DNA from: an uncultured Peptoniphilaceae bacterium
GTDB lineage: Bacteria > Bacillota > Clostridia > Tissierellales > Peptoniphilaceae
Direction: 5' to 3'
Length of the DNA: 64,000 bases
Assembly: GCA_943912255.1 (NCBI GenBank)
Contig: CALTTP010000001.1
Span: 248,001-312,000 of the forward strand
The position numbers and the translations under genes are program-made. Positions 9,373 through 18,172 of this stretch are shown one piece after another (the stretch's first letter is position 1; each line of letters starts with the position of its first letter). The notes beneath the pieces are model-generated. The model made no database searches and had not been told where the DNA came from. It saw nothing but the letters and a program-made list of their open reading frames with translations.

Positions 9373-9822
9373 ATGAGATGTCCCTTTTGCAACTCTGTCA
9401 ATACAAGGGTTGTAGATTCGCGACAAGTGGAAAATGAGACCTCTATTAGAAGAAGAAGAGAGTGTAATGATTGTAAGAAGAGATTTACTACTTATGAAAA
9501 GTATGAAATAAATTCTCTAATTGTAATTAAGAAAAATCAAGAAAGAGAATCCTTTGATAGAAATAAAATTCTAAATGGAATGATAAAGTCCTGTTATAAG
9601 AGGAAGGTTCCCATTGAGACCTTAGAAGAAGCTACTAAGGAGATAGAACTGGAATTGAATCATTTAAATATGAAAGAGATTCCCTCTTCTAAAATTGGGG
9701 AACTAATCATGGAAAAATTAAAAAAGATCGATAAAGTTGCATATATTAGATTTGCATCTGTATATAAAGAATTCCAAGATGTTGAATCATTCTATGACGA
9801 ATTGGAAGTAGTTAAGGATTAA
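9373..9822 (+). CDS. nrdR: Transcriptional repressor NrdR
   Basis: A nucleotide-sensing repressor of ribonucleotide reductase genes. The 149 aa have an N-terminal zinc ribbon with C3, C6, C31 and C34, then an ATP-cone domain (about 49-139) that reads ATP and dATP. The basic RRRREC segment between the cysteine pairs belongs to the DNA-binding ribbon. It is co-transcribed with ftsZ and ends at a strong terminator. No ribonucleotide reductase gene is in the window. Confidence 0.96.
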   Translation: MRCPFCNSVNTRVVDSRQVENETSIRRRRECNDCKKRFTTYEKYEINSLIVIKKNQERESFDRNKILNGMIKSCYKRKVPIETLEEATKEIELELNHLNMKEIPSSKIGELIMEKLKKIDKVAYIRFASVYKEFQDVESFYDELEVVKD

Positions 9823-9851
9823 AACCTCATTTTATGGGGTTTTTCTTTTTT
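9821..9851 (+). terminator. Terminator of ftsZ-nrdR
   Basis: A 10-bp stem AAAACCTCAT/ATGGGGTTTT (one wobble) with a 3-base loop runs into TTTTCTTTTTT. It overlaps the nrdR stop codon. Confidence 0.88.
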
Positions 9852-9952
9852 GTAAAATCCTTTAATTTTCGAAGGGTTTTTCCTGTATAACCACCACCAT
9901 ATTTTAATTATATGGGTTTTGTGATACTATAAATTCAACTTGGGGTGTTTTT

Positions 9953-11266
9953 ATGGACTTATTTGAATATAATTTAGAGAGAAAACAAAAGAATACATCT
10001 CCTTTAGCAGAAAGGGTTCGTCCAGAGACTATTGAGGATTTTTTTGGGCAGGGACATATAATATATCCTAATAGTCCTTTAATGAGGTTGATAAAAACCG
10101 ATAGAATTGGATCTCTTATTCTATACGGTCCTCCAGGAACGGGAAAGACGACTTTGGCTAAAGTTATATCTAATTCCACAAATAGGATTTTTGAGAAGTT
10201 ATCTGCTGTAACTTCTGGAATTAAAGATATTAAAGAAGTAGTTAAAAATGCCCAGGATAATTTGAATTTTTACAATAAGGGGACCATCCTCTTTATAGAT
10301 GAGATTCATAGATTTAATAAATCTCAACAGGATGCCCTTTTACCCCATGTGGAATCTGGACTGATTACACTTATAGGAGCTACCACAGAAAATCCTTTTT
10401 TTGAAGTCAATAGGGCTCTTCTGTCTAGAACAAAAATAGTTGAGCTTAAGCACCTTTCCTTAGAGGATATTAAAAAGGCATTAAAAAGAGCCTTAAATCA
10501 TAAAAATGGACTTGAGGACTATAATGTTGTAATAGGAGATGAAGAGCTGGATTTACTTTCAAAACTTTCTTCTGGAGATCTACGTAATGCTCTTAATAGC
10601 TTAGAAGTAGCTGTTCTTTCTACAGAAGAGGTAGATGGGAAAGTAATTATTGACAAAAAAACCATAAGAGACAGTTTCTTCTTAGACAATATTGGATATG
10701 ATAAGGGTGGAGATATTCATTATGACACAATTTCTGCTTTTATAAAATCTATGAGGGGATCTGACCCAGATGCGGCTCTTATATATCTAGCTAAGATGCT
10801 TGAAGCAGGGGAAGATCCAAAGTTTATTGCCAGGAGAATGATAATTTTTGCTTCGGAAGATGTGGGAAATGCAGATCCACATGCCCTTAGCATAGCAAAT
10901 GAAGTCTTTCGAGCTGTTGAAGTCGTGGGACTTCCTGAATGTAAACTGAATTTGGCTCAAGGGGTTACTTATCTTGCAACAGCACCTAAAAGCAATAGTT
11001 CCTACACAGGAATATTGGATGCTATTTCAGATGTTAAATCTAAACCTGAATTGGAGATTCCTCCTTATTTAAGGGATGCACATTATAGTGGCGCAAAGGA
11101 TTTAGGTCATGGCATAGGATATAAATATCCCCATGATTACCCATCAGGATATGTAGAACAAAGGTATATGCCGTTAAATTTTGAAATAAAAAATTATTAC
11201 AAGCCTAAAAATCGTGGTTATGAAAGAAATATCTTAAGATTTTTAAGGGATAAAGAGGGGGATTAA
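9953..11266 (+). CDS. rarA: Replication-associated recombination protein RarA (MgsA)
   Basis: A clamp-loader-like AAA+ ATPase that acts at stalled replication forks with single-strand binding protein. The 437 aa show Walker [10 protein letters not shown] (59-67), Walker B FIDEIHRF (about 114-121), the sensor segment [18 protein letters not shown], then the C-terminal tetramerisation domain ([27 protein letters not shown]). GGGGTG precedes ATG 9953. A weak extended -10 (TG-A-TACTAT, 9922-9930) could be its promoter. asnS begins 1 base after its stop. Confidence 0.95.
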   Translation: MDLFEYNLERKQKNTSPLAERVRPETIEDFFGQGHIIYPNSPLMRLIKTDRIGSLILYGPPGTGKTTLAKVISNSTNRIFEKLSAVTSGIKDIKEVVKNAQDNLNFYNKGTILFIDEIHRFNKSQQDALLPHVESGLITLIGATTENPFFEVNRALLSRTKIVELKHLSLEDIKKALKRALNHKNGLEDYNVVIGDEELDLLSKLSSGDLRNALNSLEVAVLSTEEVDGKVIIDKKTIRDSFFLDNIGYDKGGDIHYDTISAFIKSMRGSDPDAALIYLAKMLEAGEDPKFIARRMIIFASEDVGNADPHALSIANEVFRAVEVVGLPECKLNLAQGVTYLATAPKSNSSYTGILDAISDVKSKPELEIPPYLRDAHYSGAKDLGHGIGYKYPHDYPSGYVEQRYMPLNFEIKNYYKPKNRGYERNILRFLRDKEGD

Positions 11267-11267
11267 G

Positions 11268-12653
11268 TTGATTTTACTTAGAGATATTGAAAAAGATTAT
11301 AAAAAATATGAGGGAAAAGAGGTTGAAGTTGCTGGCTGGATTAAGAATTCAAGATTTCAAAAACAACTTGGATTTATTGAGCTAAACGACGGAACTCAGT
11401 TTAAACCCGTTCAAGTAGTTGTAACTAGAGATGTTGAAAATTTTGATAAAATCGATAAATTGGGCCTTAGCTCAGCCATTATCGTAAAGGGTACTTTGGT
11501 TTCTAGCCCTCAAGCAAAACAGGCCTATGAAATTCAGGCGTCAAATATATATATTGAGGGAGAATCTGATGATGACTATCCTCTTCAAAAGAAAAGACAT
11601 ACCTTTGAATTTTTAAGAACCTTATTACATTTAAGACCAAGGACAAATACTTTCAACGCAGTATTTAAAATCAGATCTGAGTTAAGTTTTGCAATTCATA
11701 AGTTTTTTAATGAAAGGGGTTTTGTATATGTTCACACTCCTTTAATTACCAGTTCCGATGCTGAAGGTGCAGGAGAGATGTTTGAAGTGACAACTTTAGA
11801 TTTAGATAATGTACCTAAGGATGAAAATGGAGAAGTGGATTATTCTGAAGATTTCTTCGGCAAGAGTACAAAACTTACTGTAAGTGGTCAATTGCAAGTG
11901 GAGTCCTTTATTATGTCCCACAGAAATGTCTACACATTCGGGCCGACCTTTAGAGCTGAAAATTCCAATACGCCTAGACATGCTGCAGAATTTTGGATGA
12001 TAGAACCTGAAATTGCCTTTGCAGAGCTTAAAGACGTATGTAATTTAGCTGAGGACGTGGTTAAATATATTATCAAATATATTTTGGAGAATTGCCCTCA
12101 AGAGATGGAGTTTTTTGACAAATTCATTGAAAAGGGTATTATAAAGCGTCTGGAAGAAGTAGCAAATAGCGAATTTAAAACTTTGACTTATACAGAGGCA
12201 ATAGATATTTTAAAAGAGGCTAAAGTGGATTTTGAATATCCTGTAGAATGGGGAATGGATCTTCAAACAGAACATGAGAGATATCTTTCTGAAAAAATTG
12301 TTAAGGGACCAGTATTTATTACAGACTATCCTAAGGATATAAAGGCCTTTTACATGAAGTTAAATGACGATGGTAAAACCGTAGCTGCTACAGATTTACT
12401 GGTTCCAGGAATTGGAGAACTAATCGGTGGTAGTGAAAGGGAATACCGTTATAATGTGTTGAAACAAAAGATAGAAGACAGTGGATTGTCTCCTAAGGAT
12501 TATAAATGGTATCTTGATTTAAGAAAATATGGTACAGTTCACCATGGTGGATTTGGAATTGGTTTTGAAAGAATGGTTATGTATTTAACTGGAATGTCAA
12601 ATATTAGAGACGTGTTACCATTCCCAAGAACTGTTGGACATTGTGAGCTTTAA
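11268..12653 (+). CDS. asnS: Asparaginyl-tRNA synthetase (TTG start)
   Basis: A class IIb synthetase charging tRNA-Asn. It has an N-terminal OB-fold anticodon domain ([21 protein letters not shown], about 18-100), then the catalytic core with [25 protein letters not shown] (motif 2) and [27 protein letters not shown] (motif 3). The start is TTG 11268, preceded by AGGGGG at the end of rarA. The next in-frame ATG lies far inside the protein, so TTG is the only sensible start. The length of 461 aa is normal. Confidence 0.96.
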   Translation: MILLRDIEKDYKKYEGKEVEVAGWIKNSRFQKQLGFIELNDGTQFKPVQVVVTRDVENFDKIDKLGLSSAIIVKGTLVSSPQAKQAYEIQASNIYIEGESDDDYPLQKKRHTFEFLRTLLHLRPRTNTFNAVFKIRSELSFAIHKFFNERGFVYVHTPLITSSDAEGAGEMFEVTTLDLDNVPKDENGEVDYSEDFFGKSTKLTVSGQLQVESFIMSHRNVYTFGPTFRAENSNTPRHAAEFWMIEPEIAFAELKDVCNLAEDVVKYIIKYILENCPQEMEFFDKFIEKGIIKRLEEVANSEFKTLTYTEAIDILKEAKVDFEYPVEWGMDLQTEHERYLSEKIVKGPVFITDYPKDIKAFYMKLNDDGKTVAATDLLVPGIGELIGGSEREYRYNVLKQKIEDSGLSPKDYKWYLDLRKYGTVHHGGFGIGFERMVMYLTGMSNIRDVLPFPRTVGHCEL

Positions 12654-12714
12654 TCTTTAGTTTGTTAAATTTTAAAGGCATTTCAATATTTTAAGTTTTA
12701 ATTTTCTAAAAAAC

Positions 12715-12743
12715 TTGACAGCTTTTAAAATAGAGCTTATAAT
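12715..12743 (+). promoter_or_regulatory. Consensus promoter of infC-rpmI-rplT
   Basis: A perfect TTGACA and a perfect TATAAT lie 17 bases apart. Transcription should start near 12750, giving a leader of about 230 nt before infC. Confidence 0.9.
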
Positions 12744-12749
12744 GGTTTT

Positions 12750-12851
12750 TGTTGAACAAGTAGAGTTATCCGCTCTCACCTTATCACAAAGGGGTGCATA
12801 AGGTAATAATTTAGTGAATTTTTAGGCGGATATTTCTATCTGCCTTTTTTT
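12750..12851 (+). promoter_or_regulatory. L20-type ribosomal protein leader (attenuator)
   Basis: A structured leader between promoter and infC that probably lets ribosomal protein L20 stop its own transcript. Visible elements are ACCTTAT (12778-12784) pairing with ATAAGGT (12798-12804), and TATCCGC (12767-12773), which is the exact reverse complement of GCGGATA (12826-12832). The latter is the 5' arm of a rho-independent terminator (stem GGCGGATA/TATCTGCC, loop TTTC, then seven T, to 12851). The two pairings exclude each other, as expected for antiterminator and terminator. The position before infC-rpmI-rplT matches the known L20 leader of Firmicutes; I did not test the covariance model. Confidence 0.8.
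12824..12851 (+). terminator. Leader terminator upstream of infC
   Basis: An 8-bp stem (12825-12832 with 12837-12844, one G-T wobble, plus an A-T closing pair) with a 4-base loop, followed by seven T. It is the regulated terminator of the L20-type leader. Confidence 0.9.
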
Positions 12852-12979
12852 ATTTTAAATTTAAGGGATTTAAGATTGTCCCTTAACTTAATTCAAAAAA
12901 AAGATTATATATCAATAGATTAAAGTTTTTACTTTATAGTAGGATGATGGATTTTATTGAACTTTATGGAGGTGTAATC

Positions 12980-13495
12980 ATTAAAGAATTACAAATTAAC
13001 GAGGGTATAAGAGCAAAGGAAGTTAGATTAATCGATGAGCAAGGTGAACAAGTTGGTATTGTTCCTATTCAAAAAGCTCTAGAAGTTGCTAGAAACAGCA
13101 ACTTGGATTTAGTCAATATAGCTCCTAATGCCAAACCGCCAGTTTGTAAGGTTATCGATTATGGCAAGTATAGATATGAAGCCATAAAGAGAGAAAAGGA
13201 AGCAAAAAAGAAACAAAAAGTAATCAATGTTAAGGAAGTTAGACTTTCACCAAATATTGACACTCACGATTTAGAAGTTAAAGCAAATAAAGCTAATAAC
13301 TTTTTAAAGAAGGGAGATAGGGTGAAAGTAACAGTAAGATTTAGAGGTAGAGAATTAGGACATACATCCATTGGTAAAGATGTACTTAACCAATTTGCTG
13401 AATTGACTTCAGAAAATGGAAATATCGACAAAAAACCTGAAATGGAAGGTCGTAGTATGGTAATGTTCTTAGGGCCTATTTCAGAAAAAAATTAG
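12980..13495 (+). CDS. infC: Translation initiation factor IF-3 (AUU start)
   Basis: IF-3 binds the 30S subunit and checks initiator codons. From the ATT at 12980 the product is 171 aa, beginning KELQINEGIRAKEVRLID after the start. It has the N-domain (GIVPIQKALEVARNSNLDLV), the lysine-rich linker, and the C-domain (EVRLSPNIDTHDLEVK, KVTVRFRGRELGH). GGAGG at 12968-12972 is 7 bases from this ATT. Upstream ATGs at 12944 and 12947 have no ribosome binding site and would add a non-family segment that includes the Shine-Dalgarno itself. AUU starts are a known self-regulatory feature of infC. Confidence 0.93.
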   Translation: MKELQINEGIRAKEVRLIDEQGEQVGIVPIQKALEVARNSNLDLVNIAPNAKPPVCKVIDYGKYRYEAIKREKEAKKKQKVINVKEVRLSPNIDTHDLEVKANKANNFLKKGDRVKVTVRFRGRELGHTSIGKDVLNQFAELTSENGNIDKKPEMEGRSMVMFLGPISEKN

Positions 13496-13505
13496 GAGGT
13501 AAATT

Positions 13506-13697
13506 ATGCCAAAGATGAAAACTCACAGAGGTTCTGCAAAGAGATTTAAAAGAACTGGTACTGGTAAAATCAAAAGATATAAGGCTTATAACAGCCATTT
13601 AACTGGTAAAAAATCACAAAAGAGAATTAGAAACTTAAGAAAATCTGCTATAATCAGCAAAGGTGATCAAAGAAGAATTGATCATATGATTCCGTAA
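13506..13697 (+). CDS. rpmI: Ribosomal protein L35
   Basis: A basic 63-aa protein of the large subunit with the family pattern [22 protein letters not shown] and a C-terminal [16 protein letters not shown] is 5-6 bases before the ATG. It lies between infC and rplT, as in other Firmicutes. Confidence 0.97.
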   Translation: MPKMKTHRGSAKRFKRTGTGKIKRYKAYNSHLTGKKSQKRIRNLRKSAIISKGDQRRIDHMIP

Positions 13698-13713
13698 TTT
13701 AGGAGGTATATTA

Positions 13714-14064
13714 ATGGCTAGAATTAAAAGGGGAACTACTTCCCATGCAAAACATAAAAAAGTATTAAAAGCTGCAAAGGGCTACTATGGTTCTAAGTCT
13801 ACACTTTTCAAAACAGCTAATCAAGCTATAATGAAGTCAATGGCTTATTCTTTCATTGGTAGAAAGAGAAAGAAAAGAGACTTTAGAAAGTTATGGATTG
13901 CTAGAATTAATGCTGCAACTAGACAAAATGGTCTTAGCTACAGTAAATTTATGCATGGCTTAAAGCAAGCTAATATAGATATGAATAGAAAAATGCTTTC
14001 AGATCTTGCAATTAAAGATCCTGCAGCTTTTGCTAAGCTAGTAGATATAGCAAAAAACGCATAA
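13714..14064 (+). CDS. rplT: Ribosomal protein L20
   Basis: A 116-aa large-subunit protein that binds 23S rRNA early in assembly and, in relatives, represses its own operon through the leader. Family segments are [37 protein letters not shown] and [20 protein letters not shown] precedes ATG 13714. A terminator follows the stop directly. Confidence 0.97.
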   Translation: MARIKRGTTSHAKHKKVLKAAKGYYGSKSTLFKTANQAIMKSMAYSFIGRKRKKRDFRKLWIARINAATRQNGLSYSKFMHGLKQANIDMNRKMLSDLAIKDPAAFAKLVDIAKNA

Positions 14065-14088
14065 ATCCCAAATAATGGGGTTTTTTTT
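14063..14088 (+). terminator. Terminator of infC-rpmI-rplT
   Basis: An 8-bp stem AAATCCCA/TGGGGTTT (one wobble) with loop AATAA is followed by more T, eight T in total from 14081. Confidence 0.9.
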
Positions 14089-14107
14089 GCGTTAAAGGGA
14101 CATTAAA

Positions 14108-15472
14108 ATGTTAATTTTAAAAAAACTCAGTAAAATAAGAGAATTAAATAAAAAGATATTACACAATCCACCCTTATACTTAGTATTGGGGTTTTTAGTT
14201 GTAATCTTAACAGGAGCATTATTGTTGGCTTTGCCTATTTCTGCTGCCAATGGTAAGGCTACCCCTTTATTGGATAGCCTTTTTGTGTCAACATCTGCAG
14301 TTTGCGTCACTGGACTGACAACTGTGGTTACAGCCACCCACTGGAATTTTTTTGGTCAATTTATACTTCTTGCCCTAATACAAATTGGTGGGTTAGGGGT
14401 AATGACCATTTCCACATTGGCAGCTTTGGTTCTAGGAAAGAGAATAACTCTATCATCTAGATTGGTTATAAGGGAACAAGTTGGAACCCATGGATATAGT
14501 GGAATGGTAAAGTTAATAAGATATGTTTTGATTTCCACAGCAATTATCGAGTCAATTGGTGCTTTTTTGTTATCCTTTACCTTTATTCCCCAATATGGAT
14601 TTATAAAGGGGATTTGGTTTTCTATATTTCATTCAATTTCCGCCTTTTGTAACGCAGGATTCGATTTAATTGGGGAAGAGAGCCTTATGTCATTGAGAAA
14701 ATTACCCCAAGTAATGATTCCCATTTCTCTATTAATCATCATTGGTGGAATTGGTTTTAATGTATATATGGATATTACAAAAAATAGGTTCAATTTTAAT
14801 CAATACTCTCTTCATGCTAAGGTTGTATTAACTACAACATTGATATTACTGGTGTCTTTTACTACAATATTTTTAGTTCTAGAATTCAACAACGATTTGA
14901 CAATTGGATTGTTGAGTTTTAGAGATAAGATTATAAATGCCTTTTTTCAATCTGTAACCCTTAGAACAGCAGGATTCTCTGCCATAAGTCAAACGGGCAT
15001 GTACAATAGCTCCGCTATAAGTTCCATGGTTGCCATGATAATAGGAGCAGCCCCAGCTAGTACTGGAGGAGGAGTTAAGGTTACTACCATCGCTTTGATT
15101 TTTATGGTTCTAATTTCGGAAATTAGGGGGGACGATGATATAATCATATTTAACAGAGCAATTAGATTTTCCCAAGTGAAAAAGGCCATATCTGCCTTTA
15201 TAATCTACATGCTTTGGATGTTGATAGTAGGCAATATAATAACTTATATTGAACCCTTTAAGACTGTAGATGTGTTTTATGAAGTGGTTTCAGCTGCTGG
15301 TACAGTAGGTATATCTAGGGGTATTACGGCAATTTTGTCGCCTATATCCAAAATCCTAATCATTATTACAATGTATTTTGGAAGGGTGGGTATATTGACA
15401 ATAATATTTGCCACAAGAGAAAGAAAACAAAAGAAATACAAAGAAGCGTACGGAAATATTATATTAGGTTAG
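14108..15472 (+). CDS. ktrB: Potassium uptake channel subunit, TrkH/KtrB family
   Basis: A membrane subunit of a potassium transporter, 454 aa, with four repeated M1-P-M2 units. The pore loops are recognisable, for example VSTSAVCVTGLTTV near residue 60, SAFCNAGFD near 180 and VTLRTAGFSAI near 285. The pair with ktrA directly downstream and the length favour KtrB over the longer proteobacterial TrkH. AAAGGGAC precedes ATG 14108. No clear promoter lies in the 19 bases after the rplT terminator, so read-through may supply transcription. Confidence 0.92.
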   Translation: MLILKKLSKIRELNKKILHNPPLYLVLGFLVVILTGALLLALPISAANGKATPLLDSLFVSTSAVCVTGLTTVVTATHWNFFGQFILLALIQIGGLGVMTISTLAALVLGKRITLSSRLVIREQVGTHGYSGMVKLIRYVLISTAIIESIGAFLLSFTFIPQYGFIKGIWFSIFHSISAFCNAGFDLIGEESLMSLRKLPQVMIPISLLIIIGGIGFNVYMDITKNRFNFNQYSLHAKVVLTTTLILLVSFTTIFLVLEFNNDLTIGLLSFRDKIINAFFQSVTLRTAGFSAISQTGMYNSSAISSMVAMIIGAAPASTGGGVKVTTIALIFMVLISEIRGDDDIIIFNRAIRFSQVKKAISAFIIYMLWMLIVGNIITYIEPFKTVDVFYEVVSAAGTVGISRGITAILSPISKILIIITMYFGRVGILTIIFATRERKQKKYKEAYGNIILG

Positions 15473-15479
15473 GTGAATT

Positions 15480-16136
15480 ATGAAACAATTTGCAGTAGTT
15501 GGTTGTGGTAGGTTTGGAAAGGCCCTTGCCATTAAATTATCTGAACTGGATCAAGAGGTCTTGGCAATAGACAAAGATGAAGAGGTTATTAACGAGTTAA
15601 GTTCCTATGTAACCCATGCTGTTACAGCCAATATAACAGTGGAAGGAGTACTTGAAGAATTGGGAATTCAAAACTTTGATGTGGTAATAGTGGGTATGAG
15701 CGCCAACTTTGAAGCATCGGTTTTGGTTACTACAAATTCCAAGGAGTTAGGAGTTCCCACAGTTGTCGTAAAAGTAAAGGATAGCTTCCAGGGAAAGATA
15801 ATGACCAAGGTAGGCGCTGACAAGGTAATAATTCCAGAAAAGGAATCAGGATACAGACTTGCCCATAGTCTTGTAAAGGGTGGAATCTTAGATTTTATAG
15901 AGGTTTCCGATGAATACAGTATGATGGAAGTAAAGGCTCCTGAAACCTGGATAAATAGAAAAATTATCGATTTAGGAATTCGTCAAGACGATGATTTAAC
16001 TATTATCGCCATAAGAAGGGACAATGAGGATATTGTAAATCCAAGTCCTCAGGAAATTATTGAAGAGAGGGATATATTATTGGTTTTAGGACCTACATCC
16101 CATGTTGAAGCACTGGTTAAGATAACTAATGACTAA
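15480..16136 (+). CDS. ktrA: Potassium uptake regulatory subunit KtrA/TrkA
   Basis: The cytosolic RCK subunit gating the KtrB channel. The 218 aa have an N-terminal Rossmann RCK domain with VGCGRFGK (7-14) and the adenosine-binding aspartate in LAIDKDE, and a C-terminal TrkA-C domain from about 135 (DFIEVSDEYSMMEVKAPETWINRK) to the end. The start lies 7 bases after ktrB, with AGGTGA as ribosome binding site. The 3' end overlaps the next gene by 8 bases. Confidence 0.94.
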   Translation: MKQFAVVGCGRFGKALAIKLSELDQEVLAIDKDEEVINELSSYVTHAVTANITVEGVLEELGIQNFDVVIVGMSANFEASVLVTTNSKELGVPTVVVKVKDSFQGKIMTKVGADKVIIPEKESGYRLAHSLVKGGILDFIEVSDEYSMMEVKAPETWINRKIIDLGIRQDDDLTIIAIRRDNEDIVNPSPQEIIEERDILLVLGPTSHVEALVKITND

Positions 16137-16896
16137 TATTATTACAAGTAGCAACAATCCCATTATTAAAAAGCTAAATTCTTTAAAGTTATCTAAGAAT
16201 AGGAGAAAAAGTAAAGAGTTTGTAGTAGAAGGAATCAAAATGGCTGAAGAGGCTATAGAATCTGGCGTAGAGATTCTCCATGTGATTATGGATGAAGATA
16301 TTCAATTTCCATTAGTTAAAACTTTACAAGAAAAATCTGTTAGACTAAAAAATCAGCTTTTCAAACAGGTATCAGAACTAAAAAACCCAGAGGGTATTAT
16401 GGTAATCTGTAGAGAAGTAAAAAGGGAAATTGACCTAGATGAAGATATTTTGATTTTGGACAATATTAGAGACCCAGGAAATATGGGAACTATTATAAGA
16501 ACGGCAGAAGCCTTTGGATATAAAAACATTTTATTGTCCGGCGACTGTGTGGACATTTATAATAGCAAGGTTCTAAGGTCTACTATGGGAAGTATATTTA
16601 GAGTTTCTCTTCAAAAGGGTGACCTTGAGACTATTTTAAATTTAAAGAAAAGCCACAAGATATTGGTTACCGCTTTAGAAGAGTATTCAGTGGATCTTAC
16701 AACTATGACAAATGTTGGAAAGCATGCTATAATAATTGGTAATGAGTCTAAAGGCGTAAGAAAAGAGATAATAGATTTGGCTGATGTCAAAATTATTATC
16801 CCAATAAGCAATAAGATAGATTCTTTGAATGCCGCCATGGCTTCAGGAATATCTATGTTTTATTTCAAATTAATATCAACAAAGAAGGAGAGGTAA
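16129..16896 (+). CDS. SpoU/TrmH-family RNA 2'-O-methyltransferase
   Basis: An AdoMet-dependent ribose methylase acting on rRNA or tRNA. The 255 aa contain an N-terminal substrate-binding domain (SSNNPIIKKLNSLKLSKNRRKSKEFVVEG) and a C-terminal knotted SPOUT domain with DNIRDPGNMGTIIRTAEAFG, IIIGNESKGV and IPISNKIDSLNAAMA. This is the YsgA/RlmB/TsnR-like group, and its place just before pheS matches the Bacillus ysgA locus. The exact target nucleotide cannot be told from sequence. The last codons overlap the predicted Phe T-box leader. Confidence 0.9.
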   Translation: MTNIITSSNNPIIKKLNSLKLSKNRRKSKEFVVEGIKMAEEAIESGVEILHVIMDEDIQFPLVKTLQEKSVRLKNQLFKQVSELKNPEGIMVICREVKREIDLDEDILILDNIRDPGNMGTIIRTAEAFGYKNILLSGDCVDIYNSKVLRSTMGSIFRVSLQKGDLETILNLKKSHKILVTALEEYSVDLTTMTNVGKHAIIIGNESKGVRKEIIDLADVKIIIPISNKIDSLNAAMASGISMFYFKLISTKKER

Positions 16897-17063
16897 GTTT
16901 AACCATTTTTCAAGAGAGCTGTGAATGTGGTGGGACATAGCATTTGGTTTTGCTTTTTTCGCTCCTGAGTTCTTGGGTAATGCCAAGCGTTTCTAGCGTT
17001 AATAGACTTGACTTTGGGTGGTATAGCGAATCTTTCGTCCCGTATGGGATGAGAGATTTTTTT
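16877..17063 (+). promoter_or_regulatory. T-box riboswitch of pheST (tRNA-Phe specific)
   Basis: A tRNA-sensing leader that allows pheST transcription when tRNA-Phe is uncharged. Stem I can be traced: AAGAA and GGAG (16882-16890) pair with TTCTT (16970-16974) and CTCC (16962-16965), AACCA pairs with TGGTT, and a distal hairpin GCTGTG/CATAGC carries the conserved GTGGTGGGA-type loop. TTC at 16958-16960, one base before the lower helix, is the likely Phe specifier. The T-box proper is GGGTGGTATAGCG (17016-17028), with TGGT to pair with the ACCA end. It ends in a 13-bp terminator stem (17029-17041 with 17046-17058) and a run of T. Stem I begins inside the upstream methylase gene; I found no clear promoter. 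Confidence 0.8.
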
Positions 17064-17140
17064 AATATGTAGTATAATTTATCCTAGGAACATAAGAAAT
17101 ATTTTTTGGTGCTTAGGGTTATAAAAAGGATGGAGGACTT

Positions 17141-18163
17141 ATGAAAGAAAAAATTAATAATATTAAAGAAAATGCTTTTAACACCATTAAAAGCATTACA
17201 AATTTAGATGAACTGGATAAGGTTAGGATAAAATATTTAGGGAAAAAAGGCGAGTTAACCTTAATCCTTCGAGAAATGGGAAAGCTTTCAAAAGAGGAAA
17301 GACCTATAATCGGCCAATATGCTAATGAAGTTAGAACGAATATAGAAGAAATATTAACGGGAAAAAGAGAAGAACTTCAAGAATTAAAAAATGAACAAAA
17401 AGTTAAAGCTGAAAAACTAGATGTTACTCGCTCCATAAATAGATTTGAAATAGGACATAGACATCCTTTAAATAAGACTATGGAGGAGTTGGAAGATCTC
17501 TTCCAAAGAATGGGATTTTCTATAATCGAAGGTCCAGAGATAGAAACCGTGGAAAATAATTTTGACAAATTAAATTCTCCTAAGAACCATCCTTCTAGGT
17601 CTACATCGGATACTTTCTATATCGATGAAGAAACTTTACTTAGAACCCATACTTCTCCGGTGCAAATAAGAACCATGTTAAAACAAAAACCTCCTATTAG
17701 AATGGTGTCAGCTGGCAGAACCTTTAGGTATGATGAAGTAGATGATACCCATTCACCAATGTTTCATCAGATAGAGGGTCTAGTTGTGGACAAAGGGGTT
17801 ACTATGGCCAATTTAATAGACACATTAAATGTTTTTATCAAGGAGTTCTTTGGAGAGGACATGGAAACGAGATTTAGACCTCATCATTTCCCTTTCACAG
17901 AACCTTCAGCTGAGGTAGACGTATCCTGCTTTAATTGTCATGGTAAAGGATGTCCGTCTTGTAATTATACTGGATGGAGCATGGAGTTATTAGGATGTGG
18001 AATGGTTCATCCCAATGTTTTACGAAATTGTGGAATTGACCCAGAGATATATTCAGGATTTGCCTTTGGTATGGGAATTGACAGAATTACCATGATTAAA
18101 CATGGTATAAACAATATTAGATTGTTATACGACAACGATAAGAGATTTTTACAACAGTTTTAG
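17141..18163 (+). CDS. pheS: Phenylalanyl-tRNA synthetase alpha subunit
   Basis: The catalytic subunit of the (alpha-beta)2 class II synthetase, 340 aa. An N-terminal coiled-coil (about 1-90) binds tRNA. The catalytic domain follows, with HPLNKTMEELEDLFQRMGF, RTHTSPVQIRTM, RFRPHHFPFTEPSAEVDV and the C-terminal motif 3 FGMGIDRITMIKHGINNIR. A CFNCHGKGCPSCNYTGW insertion gives three close cysteine pairs near residue 265, a feature of many Firmicute PheS proteins that could bind metal. ATG 17141 follows GGAGG. Confidence 0.97.
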   Translation: MKEKINNIKENAFNTIKSITNLDELDKVRIKYLGKKGELTLILREMGKLSKEERPIIGQYANEVRTNIEEILTGKREELQELKNEQKVKAEKLDVTRSINRFEIGHRHPLNKTMEELEDLFQRMGFSIIEGPEIETVENNFDKLNSPKNHPSRSTSDTFYIDEETLLRTHTSPVQIRTMLKQKPPIRMVSAGRTFRYDEVDDTHSPMFHQIEGLVVDKGVTMANLIDTLNVFIKEFFGEDMETRFRPHHFPFTEPSAEVDVSCFNCHGKGCPSCNYTGWSMELLGCGMVHPNVLRNCGIDPEIYSGFAFGMGIDRITMIKHGINNIRLLYDNDKRFLQQF

Positions 18164-18172
18164 GAGGACAAG

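Noticed and set aside
12861..12886. A perfect 8-bp inverted repeat TTAAGGGA/TCCCTTAA before infC
   Set aside because: It lies after the leader terminator, has no T-run, and no second promoter or known motif could be tied to it.
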